Shown here piece by piece: positions 49,301 to 57,991 of a stretch of DNA of 64,000 bases (positions within the stretch are counted from its first letter, which is position 1; each line of letters starts with the position of its first letter). This DNA comes from DATCHW01 sp036508135 (GTDB taxonomy: Bacteria > Bacteroidota > Ignavibacteria > Tepidaquicellales > Tepidaquicellaceae). Made by a program: the position numbers and the translations under genes. The DNA lies in the NCBI GenBank assembly GCA_036508135.1, contig DATCHW010000020.1:62001-126000 (forward strand). Direction: 5' to 3'. The notes under the pieces were generated by a model. The model was not told the DNA's origin. It saw only the letters and a list, made by a program, of their open reading frames with translations, and made no database searches.

Positions 49301-50700
49301 CAAAATATAAAGTAGAATATGGCGCAACTCTTAAAGTTAAAAATAATGAAAGAGTTGTTAAAAACCAGATACTTTACGAATGGGATCCATATAATTCAGT
49401 TGTCGTGGCAGAAAATGACGGATTGATTCAGTATCAGGATCTGGAAGAAGGAAAACAGTACGAACTTATCAAAGATGAGCAGACCGGACACTTCCAGAAA
49501 ACAGTAATAGAAAGTAAAGACAAAACAAAAAGTCCTTCAATAAACATTCTCAGCCCGAAAGGTACTCACAAAATACTTAGCACATATCTGATTCCGGCAA
49601 AAGCTAACCTTCTTGTTGACAATAGTGCAGAAGTAAAAGCAGGAACAATACTTGTTAAAATACCTCGTGAATCCGGTAAGACAAGAGATATCACGGGTGG
49701 TTTGCCGAGAGTAACGGAATTATTCGAAGCAAGAAGTCCAAGCGATCCGGCTAGAATTGCTGAAATTGACGGCGTCGTGGAAATCGGAAAAATTACCAGA
49801 GGCGGCAGGGAATTGAAAATTCAATCTCTCGAGGGTTCGATAGTAAAAGATTATAAGATTCCTACAGCCAAGCATATACTTGTTAGAAATGGCGACGTTG
49901 TAACAGCAGGAGATGCTCTAACTGGCGGTGCCTCAGATCCTATTGATATTCTTAAGATAAAAGGTGTATCCGAAGTTCAGGGATATCTTGTAAATGAAAT
50001 TCAGGAAGTTTACAGAATCCAGGGTGTTAAAATCAATGACAAACATATTGAAGTGATTGTAAGACAAATGCTTCAAAAAGTTAAGATTACAGATACAGGA
50101 GATACTAATTCACTCGAGGGTGATGTCATCCATAAAAATCTCTTCTCCGAGGAAAATGAAAAATTAAAAGGAATGGTTGTTGTAACTGATAAAGGCGATA
50201 GCGATAAAGTGAAAATGAAAGGAACATACAATAAGAAAGAGATAAAAGAACTTAACTCCATACTCAAGAAAAAAGGTAAAACTCAAATCAAAGCACGTGA
50301 AGCAATTCCTGCAACTGCCGAACCTGTTTTACTTGGTATAACACAAACATCCTTAACGACCGACAGTTTTATTTCTGCAGCATCGTTCCAGGAAACTACG
50401 AGAGTCCTTACAGATGCGGCTATCAAGGGTAAAGTTGACAGGTTATTAGGATTGAAAGAAAATGTTATCATCGGACAGTTGATTCCTGCCGGTTCCGGTC
50501 TTAAAAGGTACAGAGATCTGCTTGTCTTCAGGAAAGACGGAATGCCGATTGATGAAGAAAAAACCGAAGAACCAGTTGAAGCAGAAATCGAGGAAGTAGT
50601 AGAAAAAGTAAAAACGAAAAGAGTTGTAAAATCATCAACTACTAAGTCAACAGCTAAAACAAAAGTAAAAGCTAAAACAAAAACAAAAACAAAAGCATAA
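46315..50700 (+). CDS. rpoC: DNA-directed RNA polymerase subunit beta-prime
   Basis: 1461 residues. Zinc finger 1 is [22 protein letters not shown]; the catalytic loop [15 protein letters not shown] holds the three Mg2+-binding aspartates; the bridge/trigger region has [19 protein letters not shown] and [22 protein letters not shown]; zinc finger 2 is [13 protein letters not shown]. The C-terminus has an unusual tail of about 40 residues, first acidic ([17 protein letters not shown]) then Lys/Thr-rich ([14 protein letters not shown]), beyond the conserved core. A good ribosome binding site, AAAGAGGT, lies at 46301-46308. Confidence 0.98.
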   Translation: [1461 protein letters not shown]

Positions 50701-50723
50701 TCTTTTTGTTTGAGTAAAATTCT

Positions 50724-50758
50724 AAAAGGCTGGCATAAATTGCCAGCCTTTTTTATTT
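50724..50758 (+). terminator. Strong rho-independent terminator after rpoC
   Basis: A 12-bp perfect stem, AAAAGGCTGGCA with TGCCAGCCTTTT, loop TAAAT, then T-rich TTATTT. It ends the secE-rpoC operon 24 bp past the rpoC stop. Confidence 0.95.
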
Positions 50759-50800
50759 ATTTCATAAATCCAATCAAACTAACTTAATTTTCTGTTACAT

Positions 50801-50806
50801 TAAGTA
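50801..50806. repeat. Left target-site duplication of the IS
   Basis: TAAGTA, repeated at 52356-52361 on the other side of the element. Confidence 0.75.
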
Positions 50807-52355
50807 GTTAGTCCTTAAAAAGTCATTTAGCAGTTTCAATTCTTGATTCTATGAAAAGAATCTGATCAAAAATTAATTTTAGTGTCATTAACAAATTGAG
50901 ACAAAAATATTTAAGCCTCCACTTATAGCTATTCAACCACAATTTCAAGTTCATTGCAGAAGCTGCCAAAAACACATTTACTGTATCTCCTATTATGCCT
51001 TTGTAATAGTTCTTATTCATTCGGTAATCATTCTTTAAATGAGATATTTTTCCTTCTATTCCTGCTCGTCTTCTTTGGTCTGTTCGCATCTTACTCCTTA
51101 AATATTTGCTCTTACCTTTTCCGCTTTCAGGACGCACGACTTGTGTTTCACCTACTGTATCAGCTCCTCTATAACCTAAATCTACTATTGCTCGCTTCGG
51201 TTCATAGCCATTGAAATCTTTAAATTGTTGCAACGCTGCCGGTAATGTATGACCATCATAATCGTTTTTCTCGAGACTAAGAGCTCCAAGGATTACTCCA
51301 TTATTTTTTCCGATTATTAGTGATACCTTATTTCCAAATTCATACTTCTTATGTGCTTTTCCTTTGCTTATACATTCTGTATGTGGTTCGTGCAAACTAT
51401 AAACTTTGTTTTTATCCTCTCGTTTCTGGGATAATACTCTCTTGTACAATTCTGTCTGTGTCGAATTTCTTTTTAACTGACTTGGGGTTAATTTCCGGAG
51501 CAAATCCCTTACCAACCTCCCCGCTATTGTCTTTATTCGCTTCGCAGCCTTCTTTGCAAGATGCCTTTGCTTTATACTCTTTTTAAACCTTTGTTGATAT
51601 GATAGCTTTTTTATTGTCCGTCTGTAATTTTGTCTCAATTCTATTTCTTCTCTTTCGGCTATCTTTAAACATTTTTTTATAATTGATTTATACAATTTAT
51701 CATCTGTCGGAAATGTAATGTTCTTTTCTTGAACTGTAGTATCCACTATCACGTCATTTTCTCTTGGCTTAACTTCATTTCCTTTCCCTTGTTGATTTTT
51801 CTTATCGCTGGATTTTGACTTAACCTTCTTATTCTCAACTTCATTTGCTATTCTTATGCTCTCTTGAAATATTAATTCCATTCCGCTCTCTGTGATTCTA
51901 TTTCTAAAATGAACCAACTCACTTGCTTCACATGGAACTTTAGATATAAATTTTGTTTCTCCACAAAAATATTGATAATAGGAATTTTCTTGCCATTGCT
52001 CAACAACACTTTCGTCGCTTAAATTTCTTAAGTGCTTTATGAGTATTATTCCCACCATCATTCGTATTGGCTTTGCAGGTCTTCCCATTGTCTCGCTAGA
52101 ATATTTCTTAAATTCTTCTTCAAACTTTGACCAGTTTATTTTATTTGCTAAAGCAAATAAGGGATGTTTTTTATCCAATTGTTCTTCAAAGGTGCTGCAA
52201 AAAGTTGCTTGGTTATTGTCAGATTTAGGTTTAATCATTTGTTTTTATTTGCAAGGTTTTGATATAAAAATCGTTATTTCTTGCAATAAAAACAAGTGAA
52301 AAAAATATATATCTAAATGTTTTAACAAATAGTTATACTGTTTTTAAGGGCGAAC
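50807..52355. mobile_element. Complete insertion sequence, IS5/IS1182-like
   Basis: About 1549 bp. Terminal inverted repeats GTTAGTCCTTAAAAA (left) and GTTCGCCCTTAAAAA (right, as complement) match at 13 of 15 positions. The element is flanked by the direct repeat TAAGTA at 50801-50806 and 52356-52361, a 6-bp target duplication. One intact transposase gene fills it. It has landed between the rpoC terminator and the mraZ promoter without damaging either. Confidence 0.88.
50823..52238 (-). CDS. DDE transposase, IS5/IS1182 family
   Basis: 471 residues. The N-terminal DUF772-like domain (about 25-125; MVGIILIKHLRNLSDESVVEQWQEN, YQYFCG) is followed by an RNase H-like DDE domain: first Asp in DVIVDTTVQEKNI, second in AIVDLGYRGAD, and Glu in RRRAGIEGKISHLKNDYRM. 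A basic helical insertion (about 190-270) lies between the first and second Asp. No frameshift or stop interrupts the gene, so the element may be active. It cuts and pastes the IS by acting on the terminal repeats at 50807 and 52355. Confidence 0.92.
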   Translation of the reverse strand: MIKPKSDNNQATFCSTFEEQLDKKHPLFALANKINWSKFEEEFKKYSSETMGRPAKPIRMMVGIILIKHLRNLSDESVVEQWQENSYYQYFCGETKFISKVPCEASELVHFRNRITESGMELIFQESIRIANEVENKKVKSKSSDKKNQQGKGNEVKPRENDVIVDTTVQEKNITFPTDDKLYKSIIKKCLKIAEREEIELRQNYRRTIKKLSYQQRFKKSIKQRHLAKKAAKRIKTIAGRLVRDLLRKLTPSQLKRNSTQTELYKRVLSQKREDKNKVYSLHEPHTECISKGKAHKKYEFGNKVSLIIGKNNGVILGALSLEKNDYDGHTLPAALQQFKDFNGYEPKRAIVDLGYRGADTVGETQVVRPESGKGKSKYLRSKMRTDQRRRAGIEGKISHLKNDYRMNKNYYKGIIGDTVNVFLAASAMNLKLWLNSYKWRLKYFCLNLLMTLKLIFDQILFIESRIETAK

Positions 52356-52361
52356 TAAGTA
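52356..52361. repeat. Right target-site duplication of the IS
   Basis: TAAGTA, matching the copy at 50801-50806. Confidence 0.75.
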
Positions 52362-52479
52362 TTCATTTTAAAAGGAAAATTACTTCAACAATTTTGGTTT
52401 TTCACACCTTTTCGAGCCCTAATTGATATTTAATAAATATCAGCTAAAATGATATTTCCCTAAAAATCTTAAAAAAAGG

Positions 52480-52510
52480 TTTGACTTTACGTAAAAAATG
52501 ATTATTTTTG
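52480..52510 (+). promoter_or_regulatory. mraZ operon promoter, Bacteroidota-type
   Basis: TTTG at 52480-52483 and TATTTTTG at 52503-52510, separated by exactly 19 bp. This is a full match to the Bacteroidota housekeeping consensus TTTG-N19-TAnnTTTG. The expected start site falls at about 52517, inside the first MraZ box. Confidence 0.8.
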
Positions 52511-52516
52511 TATATA

Positions 52517-52542
52517 GTGGAGGGAAGTGGAGTAAAGTGGAG
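52517..52542 (+). promoter_or_regulatory. MraZ operator: three GTGGAG boxes at 10-bp spacing
   Basis: GTGGAG at 52517, 52527 and 52537, separated by GGAA and TAAA. MraZ is known to bind tandem GTGG-type boxes with a 10-bp period ahead of its own gene. Position just past the -7 box predicts autorepression of the whole division/wall cluster. Confidence 0.9.
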
Positions 52543-52584
52543 AATCTTTCCCGAACCTAATAAATTTCAAGAACTTATAAAAAA

Positions 52585-53040
52585 ATGTTTCAGGGTCACT
52601 CAATATGTTCGATAGATAACAAGTCACGCATAATTTTGCCTGCAAAATTTCGTAAATATATAAATCCTGAAGCAGATAATAAATTCATTATTACTCGCGG
52701 TATAGATCAGTGCCTTCTTATGTATCCTCTGGACGAATGGCTGAAAGTTCAATCCGCATTGCTGAATTACAATCCACTCGATGCAAAGCAAAGACATTTT
52801 GTGAGAGAATTTTTACTGACAGTGAACGAAGTTGAACTCGATTCTCAAAACCGTATCCTTATACCTACTCAGCTATTGGAATTTGCTGAACTTACAAAAG
52901 AAGCTATGGTGATAGGAATTCTTGATAAACTTGAAATCTGGAGTCCGGAAATAAAGAAAAAATATGATGATTCACAAAATGAATCCTATGAAGATGTTGC
53001 ACAAAATGTATCCGAAATATTTATGAAGAGAAATGTATGA
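52585..53040 (+). CDS. mraZ: Transcriptional regulator MraZ
   Basis: 151 residues with two SpoVT-AbrB-like halves (about 5-50 SICSIDNKSRIILPAKFRKY; about 80-125 VELDSQNRILIPTQLLEFA). Each holds the DxxxRxxLP signature of the DNA-binding loop. It forms a ring that binds the GTGGAG boxes 43-68 bp upstream and controls the dcw cluster. It overlaps rsmH by 8 bp. Confidence 0.96.
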   Translation: MFQGHSICSIDNKSRIILPAKFRKYINPEADNKFIITRGIDQCLLMYPLDEWLKVQSALLNYNPLDAKQRHFVREFLLTVNEVELDSQNRILIPTQLLEFAELTKEAMVIGILDKLEIWSPEIKKKYDDSQNESYEDVAQNVSEIFMKRNV

Positions 53041-53971
53041 AAATAATTTTCATACACCCGTTCTTTTAAATGAAGCAATAGAATTTCTTTTTAATCCTGA
53101 AGTAAAAAAGCAAATTATAGTTGACGGCACAACAGGAGGAGGAGGATACGCGGAAAAGATCTGTGAACTTTTAAAAAATGATGATAAACTGATATGCATC
53201 GATAAAGATATCTTTGCTCTTGATTTCAGTGAAAAAAGATTAGAAAAATATGCAGACAGAACGAAATTCATTAACAGGGACTTCGGAGAAATAAAAGAAA
53301 TTTTGCAGAAAAATGGTATAAAAGATATATCCGGTTTAGTTCTTGACCTGGGGCTTTCGTCGTATCAGTTGAATTCGGAGGACGGATTCAGTTTTATGAA
53401 AGATACACCGCTTGATATGCGGGCGGATAAATCAAAAAACCTGAAGGCTGAGAATGTGCTGAATGAATATTCAAAAGATGAACTCCTAAAGGTGTTTGAA
53501 GTTTATGGTGAGATAGGAAATTCGAAAAGATTAGTTGAATGTATTGCGGTGATCAGAAGAAAATCAGAAATAAAAACAACATTTGATCTTGTAAATATAG
53601 TAAAGTCGGAATATAAGATTAATAAGGCGGGCCTTAATGATTTTCTTGCAAAAATTTTTCAGGCAATAAGAATTGAAGTCAATAACGAACTTAATAATCT
53701 TGAAAATGTTCTTTCTGATTCATTAAATTTTCTGGTTAAAGGAGGAAGAGTTGTCGTTATCTCTTATCACTCTCTTGAAGACAGAATTATTAAAAATTTT
53801 TTTAAGATTCATTCATTTAAAGAATCAGTTTCAAAATACAAAGAAAATTCAGAAGGAAAGGGTGCTTCTCTGAAAATTCTGACTAAAAAACCCGTATTTC
53901 CTTCCTTTGAAGAAATAAAAAATAATCCGAGATCAAGAAGCGCAAAATTGAGAACTGCAGAAAAAATCTGA
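53033..53971 (+). CDS. rsmH: 16S rRNA (cytosine(1402)-N4)-methyltransferase
   Basis: 312 residues. The opening HTPVLLNEAIEFL, SAM loop VDGTTGGGGYAEKI, LGLSSYQLNSEDGFSFMKDTPLDMR, the KIFQAIRIEVNNEL helix and VVISYHSLEDRIIKNFF are all diagnostic of RsmH (MraW). It methylates N4 of C1402 in the ribosomal P site. The start overlaps the mraZ stop by 8 bp, implying coupling. Confidence 0.97.
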   Translation: MYENNFHTPVLLNEAIEFLFNPEVKKQIIVDGTTGGGGYAEKICELLKNDDKLICIDKDIFALDFSEKRLEKYADRTKFINRDFGEIKEILQKNGIKDISGLVLDLGLSSYQLNSEDGFSFMKDTPLDMRADKSKNLKAENVLNEYSKDELLKVFEVYGEIGNSKRLVECIAVIRRKSEIKTTFDLVNIVKSEYKINKAGLNDFLAKIFQAIRIEVNNELNNLENVLSDSLNFLVKGGRVVVISYHSLEDRIIKNFFKIHSFKESVSKYKENSEGKGASLKILTKKPVFPSFEEIKNNPRSRSAKLRTAEKI

Positions 53972-53972
53972 T

Positions 53973-54287
53973 ATGAAAAACATAGAAAGAAAAAAAATAA
54001 AAATTTCAATATTCAATATTTTGATTTTACTTTTAATCACTGCGGTTTTTATCGCGCTTTACATTAATAACATAATTAATGTAAATCGGCTCGTATCAGG
54101 GAATAATGAACTGAAAACAAACCTGACGGAATTATCAGGGAATAATGATGCATTAAAAACTGAAATAGAAAAACTAATTACTTTTGAAAAGATAAATAAT
54201 TATGCAGTTGAAAAGTTGAAAATGAAATATCTGGAAAGTTCTGTTGAAAAAGAAAATATCGTCATTAAAAAATCGGAATTACAGTAG
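53973..54287 (+). CDS. ftsL: FtsL-like cell division protein
   Basis: 104 residues: a short basic cytoplasmic N-terminus (MKNIERKKIKI), one membrane helix (about 12-32) and a periplasmic leucine-zipper-like coiled coil (NNELKTNLTELSGNNDALKTEIEKL). Sequence conservation is low, as usual for FtsL. Size, topology and the slot between rsmH and ftsI support the call. It would form a complex with FtsB/FtsQ and FtsW-FtsI at the septum. Confidence 0.82.
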   Translation: MKNIERKKIKISIFNILILLLITAVFIALYINNIINVNRLVSGNNELKTNLTELSGNNDALKTEIEKLITFEKINNYAVEKLKMKYLESSVEKENIVIKKSELQ

Positions 54288-54296
54288 ATGGAATAA

Positions 54297-56486
54297 ATGT
54301 ACAATTTTCACAAAACAAATAAGAGTGTTAATTTTAACAGAAGAGTAAATATCTTTTTGCTCGGATTTCTGCTTCTCTTTGTAGTTATAGTAGTACGTTT
54401 AGTTACAATACAGATAATAGATTCTGAAAAATACCAGTTAGCCGCAAAAAAACAGTACCTTTCAAAAGAAATAATTAATCCGGTAAGAGGCTTAATATTT
54501 GATAGAAATATGAACCTTCTTGTCTCGAATACATATAAGTTCACTGTTGCCGCTGACCCGAATATGGTCAAAAATTATGACAGTCTTTCGTCTTTGCTTG
54601 CAGGTATTTTTAATAAAGATAAAAATGAGTATTTAACGAAACTTCAAGCCCGTAATACTTCTTATGTTGTTCTCGAAAAGAAACTTGAATCTGCAAGTCT
54701 TAAAGGTCTCGATACAATGAATATAGAAGGGATGATAGTGAAAAAAGAATATTCAAGGGTTTATAATTACGGATCTCTTGCCTCTCATATTTTAGGGATC
54801 ACAGGTAACGATTATAAAGGGATCAGTGGACTTGAATATGCAATGAATAAAGAACTTTCCGGTAAAGAAGGCTATATGCTGATGCTTAAGGATGGAAAAG
54901 GAAATAAAAGACCAAATGAAAATTATCCCAAAAAAGATGCTCAAAATGGAGATAATCTTGTTCTCACAATTGATATAAATATACAGAGATTGATAGAAGA
55001 AGAACTGAGCAAAGGCATTACAGAATTCAAAGCGGACGGCGGAAGAGTAGTGGTGCTATCGGTAAAATCGGGTGAGATTCTTGCGATGAGTTCATATCCA
55101 ACGTTTGACCCCAATAATATTCAGCCGTCAGATACTCTCGGAATGAAAAATTCTGTTATTGCAGATGTTTTTGAACCGGGTTCCACTTTCAAATTAGTAA
55201 CTGCGGCAGCATCAATCGAAGAAAATATTGAATCAAGAAGTTCGCTTATTAATACTGAATCGGGAAACTTTGAATATCACGGGATTAAGGTGGACGACAG
55301 CCATAAATCAGGCTCAATGACCTTTCAGCAGGTGATCGAACAGTCGAGCAATATTGGTTTTATGAAGATAGCCGATAAACTCGGTGCGGAAAGATTTTAT
55401 AAATATGCGCGTGATTTCGGATTTGGAATTTACTCGGGACTCGAATTACCAGGTGAGAATAAAGGTTTGCTGAAAAGACCTATAGATTTCTCTAAAGAAT
55501 CAGTCGGATTTATGGCTATAGGATATCAGGTGCAGATTAATTCTATGCAGCTATCATCAGCTTATGCTTCACTCGGGAATAAAGGAATGCTGATGAAACC
55601 TTACGTAGTGAAAAAAGAATTATCTCCGGATGGAACACTTGTAATTGAAAATAAACCTGTTCAGGTGCGTCAGGTTATATCTGAAAAGACTGCAAATACT
55701 CTTTCTGAATTGTTGACCGGCGTAGTAGATCGGGGAACTGCAATTGATGCCAGAATTGAAGGTATGAAAATAGCAGGCAAAACAGGAACTGCCCAGAAGT
55801 TTATAGATGGAGGATATGCCAATAATTCCCACCTGTCTTCTTTTGTAGGATATTTTCCTGCTGATAATCCGATAATACTTGTATGTGTGATACTGGATAA
55901 TCCTAAGTCCGGTGAGTACTACGGCGGAAAAGTATCGGCTCCGATTTTCAAAAATATTACGCAAAGAATTGTAGATTATTTTGGCTGTTTTAATATGTCA
56001 AATCCCCAGTTTGTGAATTCGAATTTTGAACAGAATGCAAAAAATGAATTAAATAATGTTAACCTCAATGATGATATTAAATACATTCCGAATCTTGTTG
56101 ATCTGAAGCTGGAAGATGCTCTGGAACTATTGAAAGAGAATAAACTGAAATACGATATTATCACTGATGCTAAAAATCCGGATAAGACAAAAGGATATTT
56201 TACAACAGTTGTTTCGCAGGTACCTGAAGCGTATGAAAAGATGAAAAACACGGATGATAAAAAAGTTAAATTATATGTTACTTTTAAAAAAATTGACCAG
56301 AATAAATTGATAAAAGTACCCGATGTGAGAAATTATACTCTCAGGAAGGCAATTAATAAACTGATATCAGAAGGATTTAAAGTTGAAATAAGGGGCAGTG
56401 GAGAGATTGTTGATCAATTCCCAAAACCGGGAGCAGAAAATCTACCCGATAGCAAAGTAGTTATTCATTGTAAAAACGAATTATAA
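54297..56486 (+). CDS. ftsI: Septal peptidoglycan transpeptidase FtsI (PBP3) with PASTA domains
   Basis: 729 residues. Membrane helix at about 19-39, dimerisation/pedestal domain (about 50-220), then a transpeptidase domain with the three active-site motifs S296-TFK, SSN (EQSSNIGF) and K495-TG. Two C-terminal PASTA repeats (about 595-660 and 665-729; YIPNLVDLKLEDALELLKEN, KVPDVRNYTLRKAINKL) follow. PASTA domains are absent from E. coli FtsI but present in Firmicutes Spo/Pbp and many Bacteroidota-Chlorobi homologues. It crosslinks septal glycan with FtsW, encoded in the same cluster. Confidence 0.95.
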   Translation: MYNFHKTNKSVNFNRRVNIFLLGFLLLFVVIVVRLVTIQIIDSEKYQLAAKKQYLSKEIINPVRGLIFDRNMNLLVSNTYKFTVAADPNMVKNYDSLSSLLAGIFNKDKNEYLTKLQARNTSYVVLEKKLESASLKGLDTMNIEGMIVKKEYSRVYNYGSLASHILGITGNDYKGISGLEYAMNKELSGKEGYMLMLKDGKGNKRPNENYPKKDAQNGDNLVLTIDINIQRLIEEELSKGITEFKADGGRVVVLSVKSGEILAMSSYPTFDPNNIQPSDTLGMKNSVIADVFEPGSTFKLVTAAASIEENIESRSSLINTESGNFEYHGIKVDDSHKSGSMTFQQVIEQSSNIGFMKIADKLGAERFYKYARDFGFGIYSGLELPGENKGLLKRPIDFSKESVGFMAIGYQVQINSMQLSSAYASLGNKGMLMKPYVVKKELSPDGTLVIENKPVQVRQVISEKTANTLSELLTGVVDRGTAIDARIEGMKIAGKTGTAQKFIDGGYANNSHLSSFVGYFPADNPIILVCVILDNPKSGEYYGGKVSAPIFKNITQRIVDYFGCFNMSNPQFVNSNFEQNAKNELNNVNLNDDIKYIPNLVDLKLEDALELLKENKLKYDIITDAKNPDKTKGYFTTVVSQVPEAYEKMKNTDDKKVKLYVTFKKIDQNKLIKVPDVRNYTLRKAINKLISEGFKVEIRGSGEIVDQFPKPGAENLPDSKVVIHCKNEL

Positions 56487-56503
56487 AAACATTCAAAGAA
56501 AAA

Positions 56504-57991
56504 GTGAATTTTAGCGAATTAATACATAAAGTTTTACAATCCGGTTTAAAAGTCGAATTTGACTTTAAAGTTGAAGGTATCACTTATGATTCGCGGAAAG
56601 TAGAACCGGGATTCATTTTCTTCGCTATCAGAGGTTATAAGCAGGATGGAAAAGAATTTATACAAGATGCAGTTGCAAAAGGAGCCAAGGCAGTATTTAC
56701 GGAATCAGAGGATATAATAGAACTGAGCGAAAAATATTCCGGGGTCAATTTAATTACTTCCTTCAATATCCGGAAAGTGATGTCAAGGATAAGTGATGAG
56801 TTCTTCGGTAATCCCGGAAAAAAACTTAAATTGATTGGCGTAACCGGTACGAACGGAAAAACTACAATAGTATCATTAATTAAACATATCCTTGATAATA
56901 ACGGAAGTAAATGCGGACTGCTCGGAACAGTTGACTATGAATTAGGAAATGTTAAAAAATCTTCATCCTTGACCACTCCGGACTCTGTGGAGATTAACCA
57001 GATGCTTTGTGAAATGGTGAATGTAGGTTTGGAATTTTGTGCGATGGAAGTTTCTTCAATCGCCCTCGTACTTGACAGGGTATATGGATTGAATTTTTCT
57101 ACTGCCGTTTTCACAAATCTTAGCAGTGAACATCTTGACCTTCATAAAAATATGGAGAATTATTTTAATGCTAAAAAAATTCTCTTTGATAATTTGAGTT
57201 CGCATAGTATAGCAATATCTAATTCCGATGATGAATATGGAAAGAGAATACTGAACGAAACAGAAGCAGAAAAAATGTTTTATTCGATGAATTCGGAAAG
57301 TAACCTTAGAGCTTTTAACGAAAAAATATCAATCGATGGCTTGAAGTTTGAGGTCAAATTTAAGAACAAGAAATATATAGTCGAGTCATTACTTACCGGA
57401 AGATTCAATATTTATAATATTCTTGCAGCACTTTCCGTTTCTATAAATCTTGGAATAGAATTAGAAAACGCAATAAAAGCCATAAAAACCTTTAAGGCAG
57501 TTAACGGGAGATTTAATAAAATCAATCTTCCGAACGGTGCCTTTGCTGTAATTGATTACTCCCATACTTCCGATTCATTGAAGAATGCGATTGAAGCCGC
57601 AATTGAGATCAGAGAAAAGCAAAAAGTAAAAGGGAAAGTGATAACAATATTCGGATGCGGAGGGAATAAAGACAGAACAAAAAGGCCGGTCATGGGGAAT
57701 TTAGCGACTTCGCTTTCTGATTACTCTATCATCACTTCCGATAATCCGAGATTTGAAAATCCGATGGAAATAATCAGTGAGATTTTATCTGGTGTGAAAA
57801 CCAAAGGTAATTTTGAAGTTGAAGAAAACAGGGAACTTGCCATAAAAAAGGGTATCGAAATATCCTCAAATTCGGATATAATTTTGATTTGCGGAAAGGG
57901 TCATGAGACTTATCAGGAGATAAATGGAGTTAAATCGCATTTTGATGATAAAGAAATTGTAGAAAAGTATTCTATCTTAGTGAAAATATGA
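56504..57991 (+). CDS. murE: UDP-MurNAc-L-Ala-D-Glu:meso-DAP ligase
   Basis: 495 residues with the three Mur-ligase domains: N-terminal UDP-binding (TYDSRKVEPGFIFFAI), central ATP-binding P-loop GVTGTNGKTT, and C-terminal domain. The motif DNPR (ITSDNPRFENPM) selects meso-diaminopimelate over lysine, so the peptidoglycan is the DAP type. The start is GTG at 56504. The stop overlaps the murF start by 4 bp. Confidence 0.96.
   Translation: MNFSELIHKVLQSGLKVEFDFKVEGITYDSRKVEPGFIFFAIRGYKQDGKEFIQDAVAKGAKAVFTESEDIIELSEKYSGVNLITSFNIRKVMSRISDEFFGNPGKKLKLIGVTGTNGKTTIVSLIKHILDNNGSKCGLLGTVDYELGNVKKSSSLTTPDSVEINQMLCEMVNVGLEFCAMEVSSIALVLDRVYGLNFSTAVFTNLSSEHLDLHKNMENYFNAKKILFDNLSSHSIAISNSDDEYGKRILNETEAEKMFYSMNSESNLRAFNEKISIDGLKFEVKFKNKKYIVESLLTGRFNIYNILAALSVSINLGIELENAIKAIKTFKAVNGRFNKINLPNGAFAVIDYSHTSDSLKNAIEAAIEIREKQKVKGKVITIFGCGGNKDRTKRPVMGNLATSLSDYSIITSDNPRFENPMEIISEILSGVKTKGNFEVEENRELAIKKGIEISSNSDIILICGKGHETYQEINGVKSHFDDKEIVEKYSILVKI

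Noticed and set aside
52423..52441. Palindrome TGATATTTAATAAATATCA upstream of the mraZ promoter
   Set aside because: Composed only of A/T-rich sequence; no terminator T-run or known operator fits, and chance is likely.
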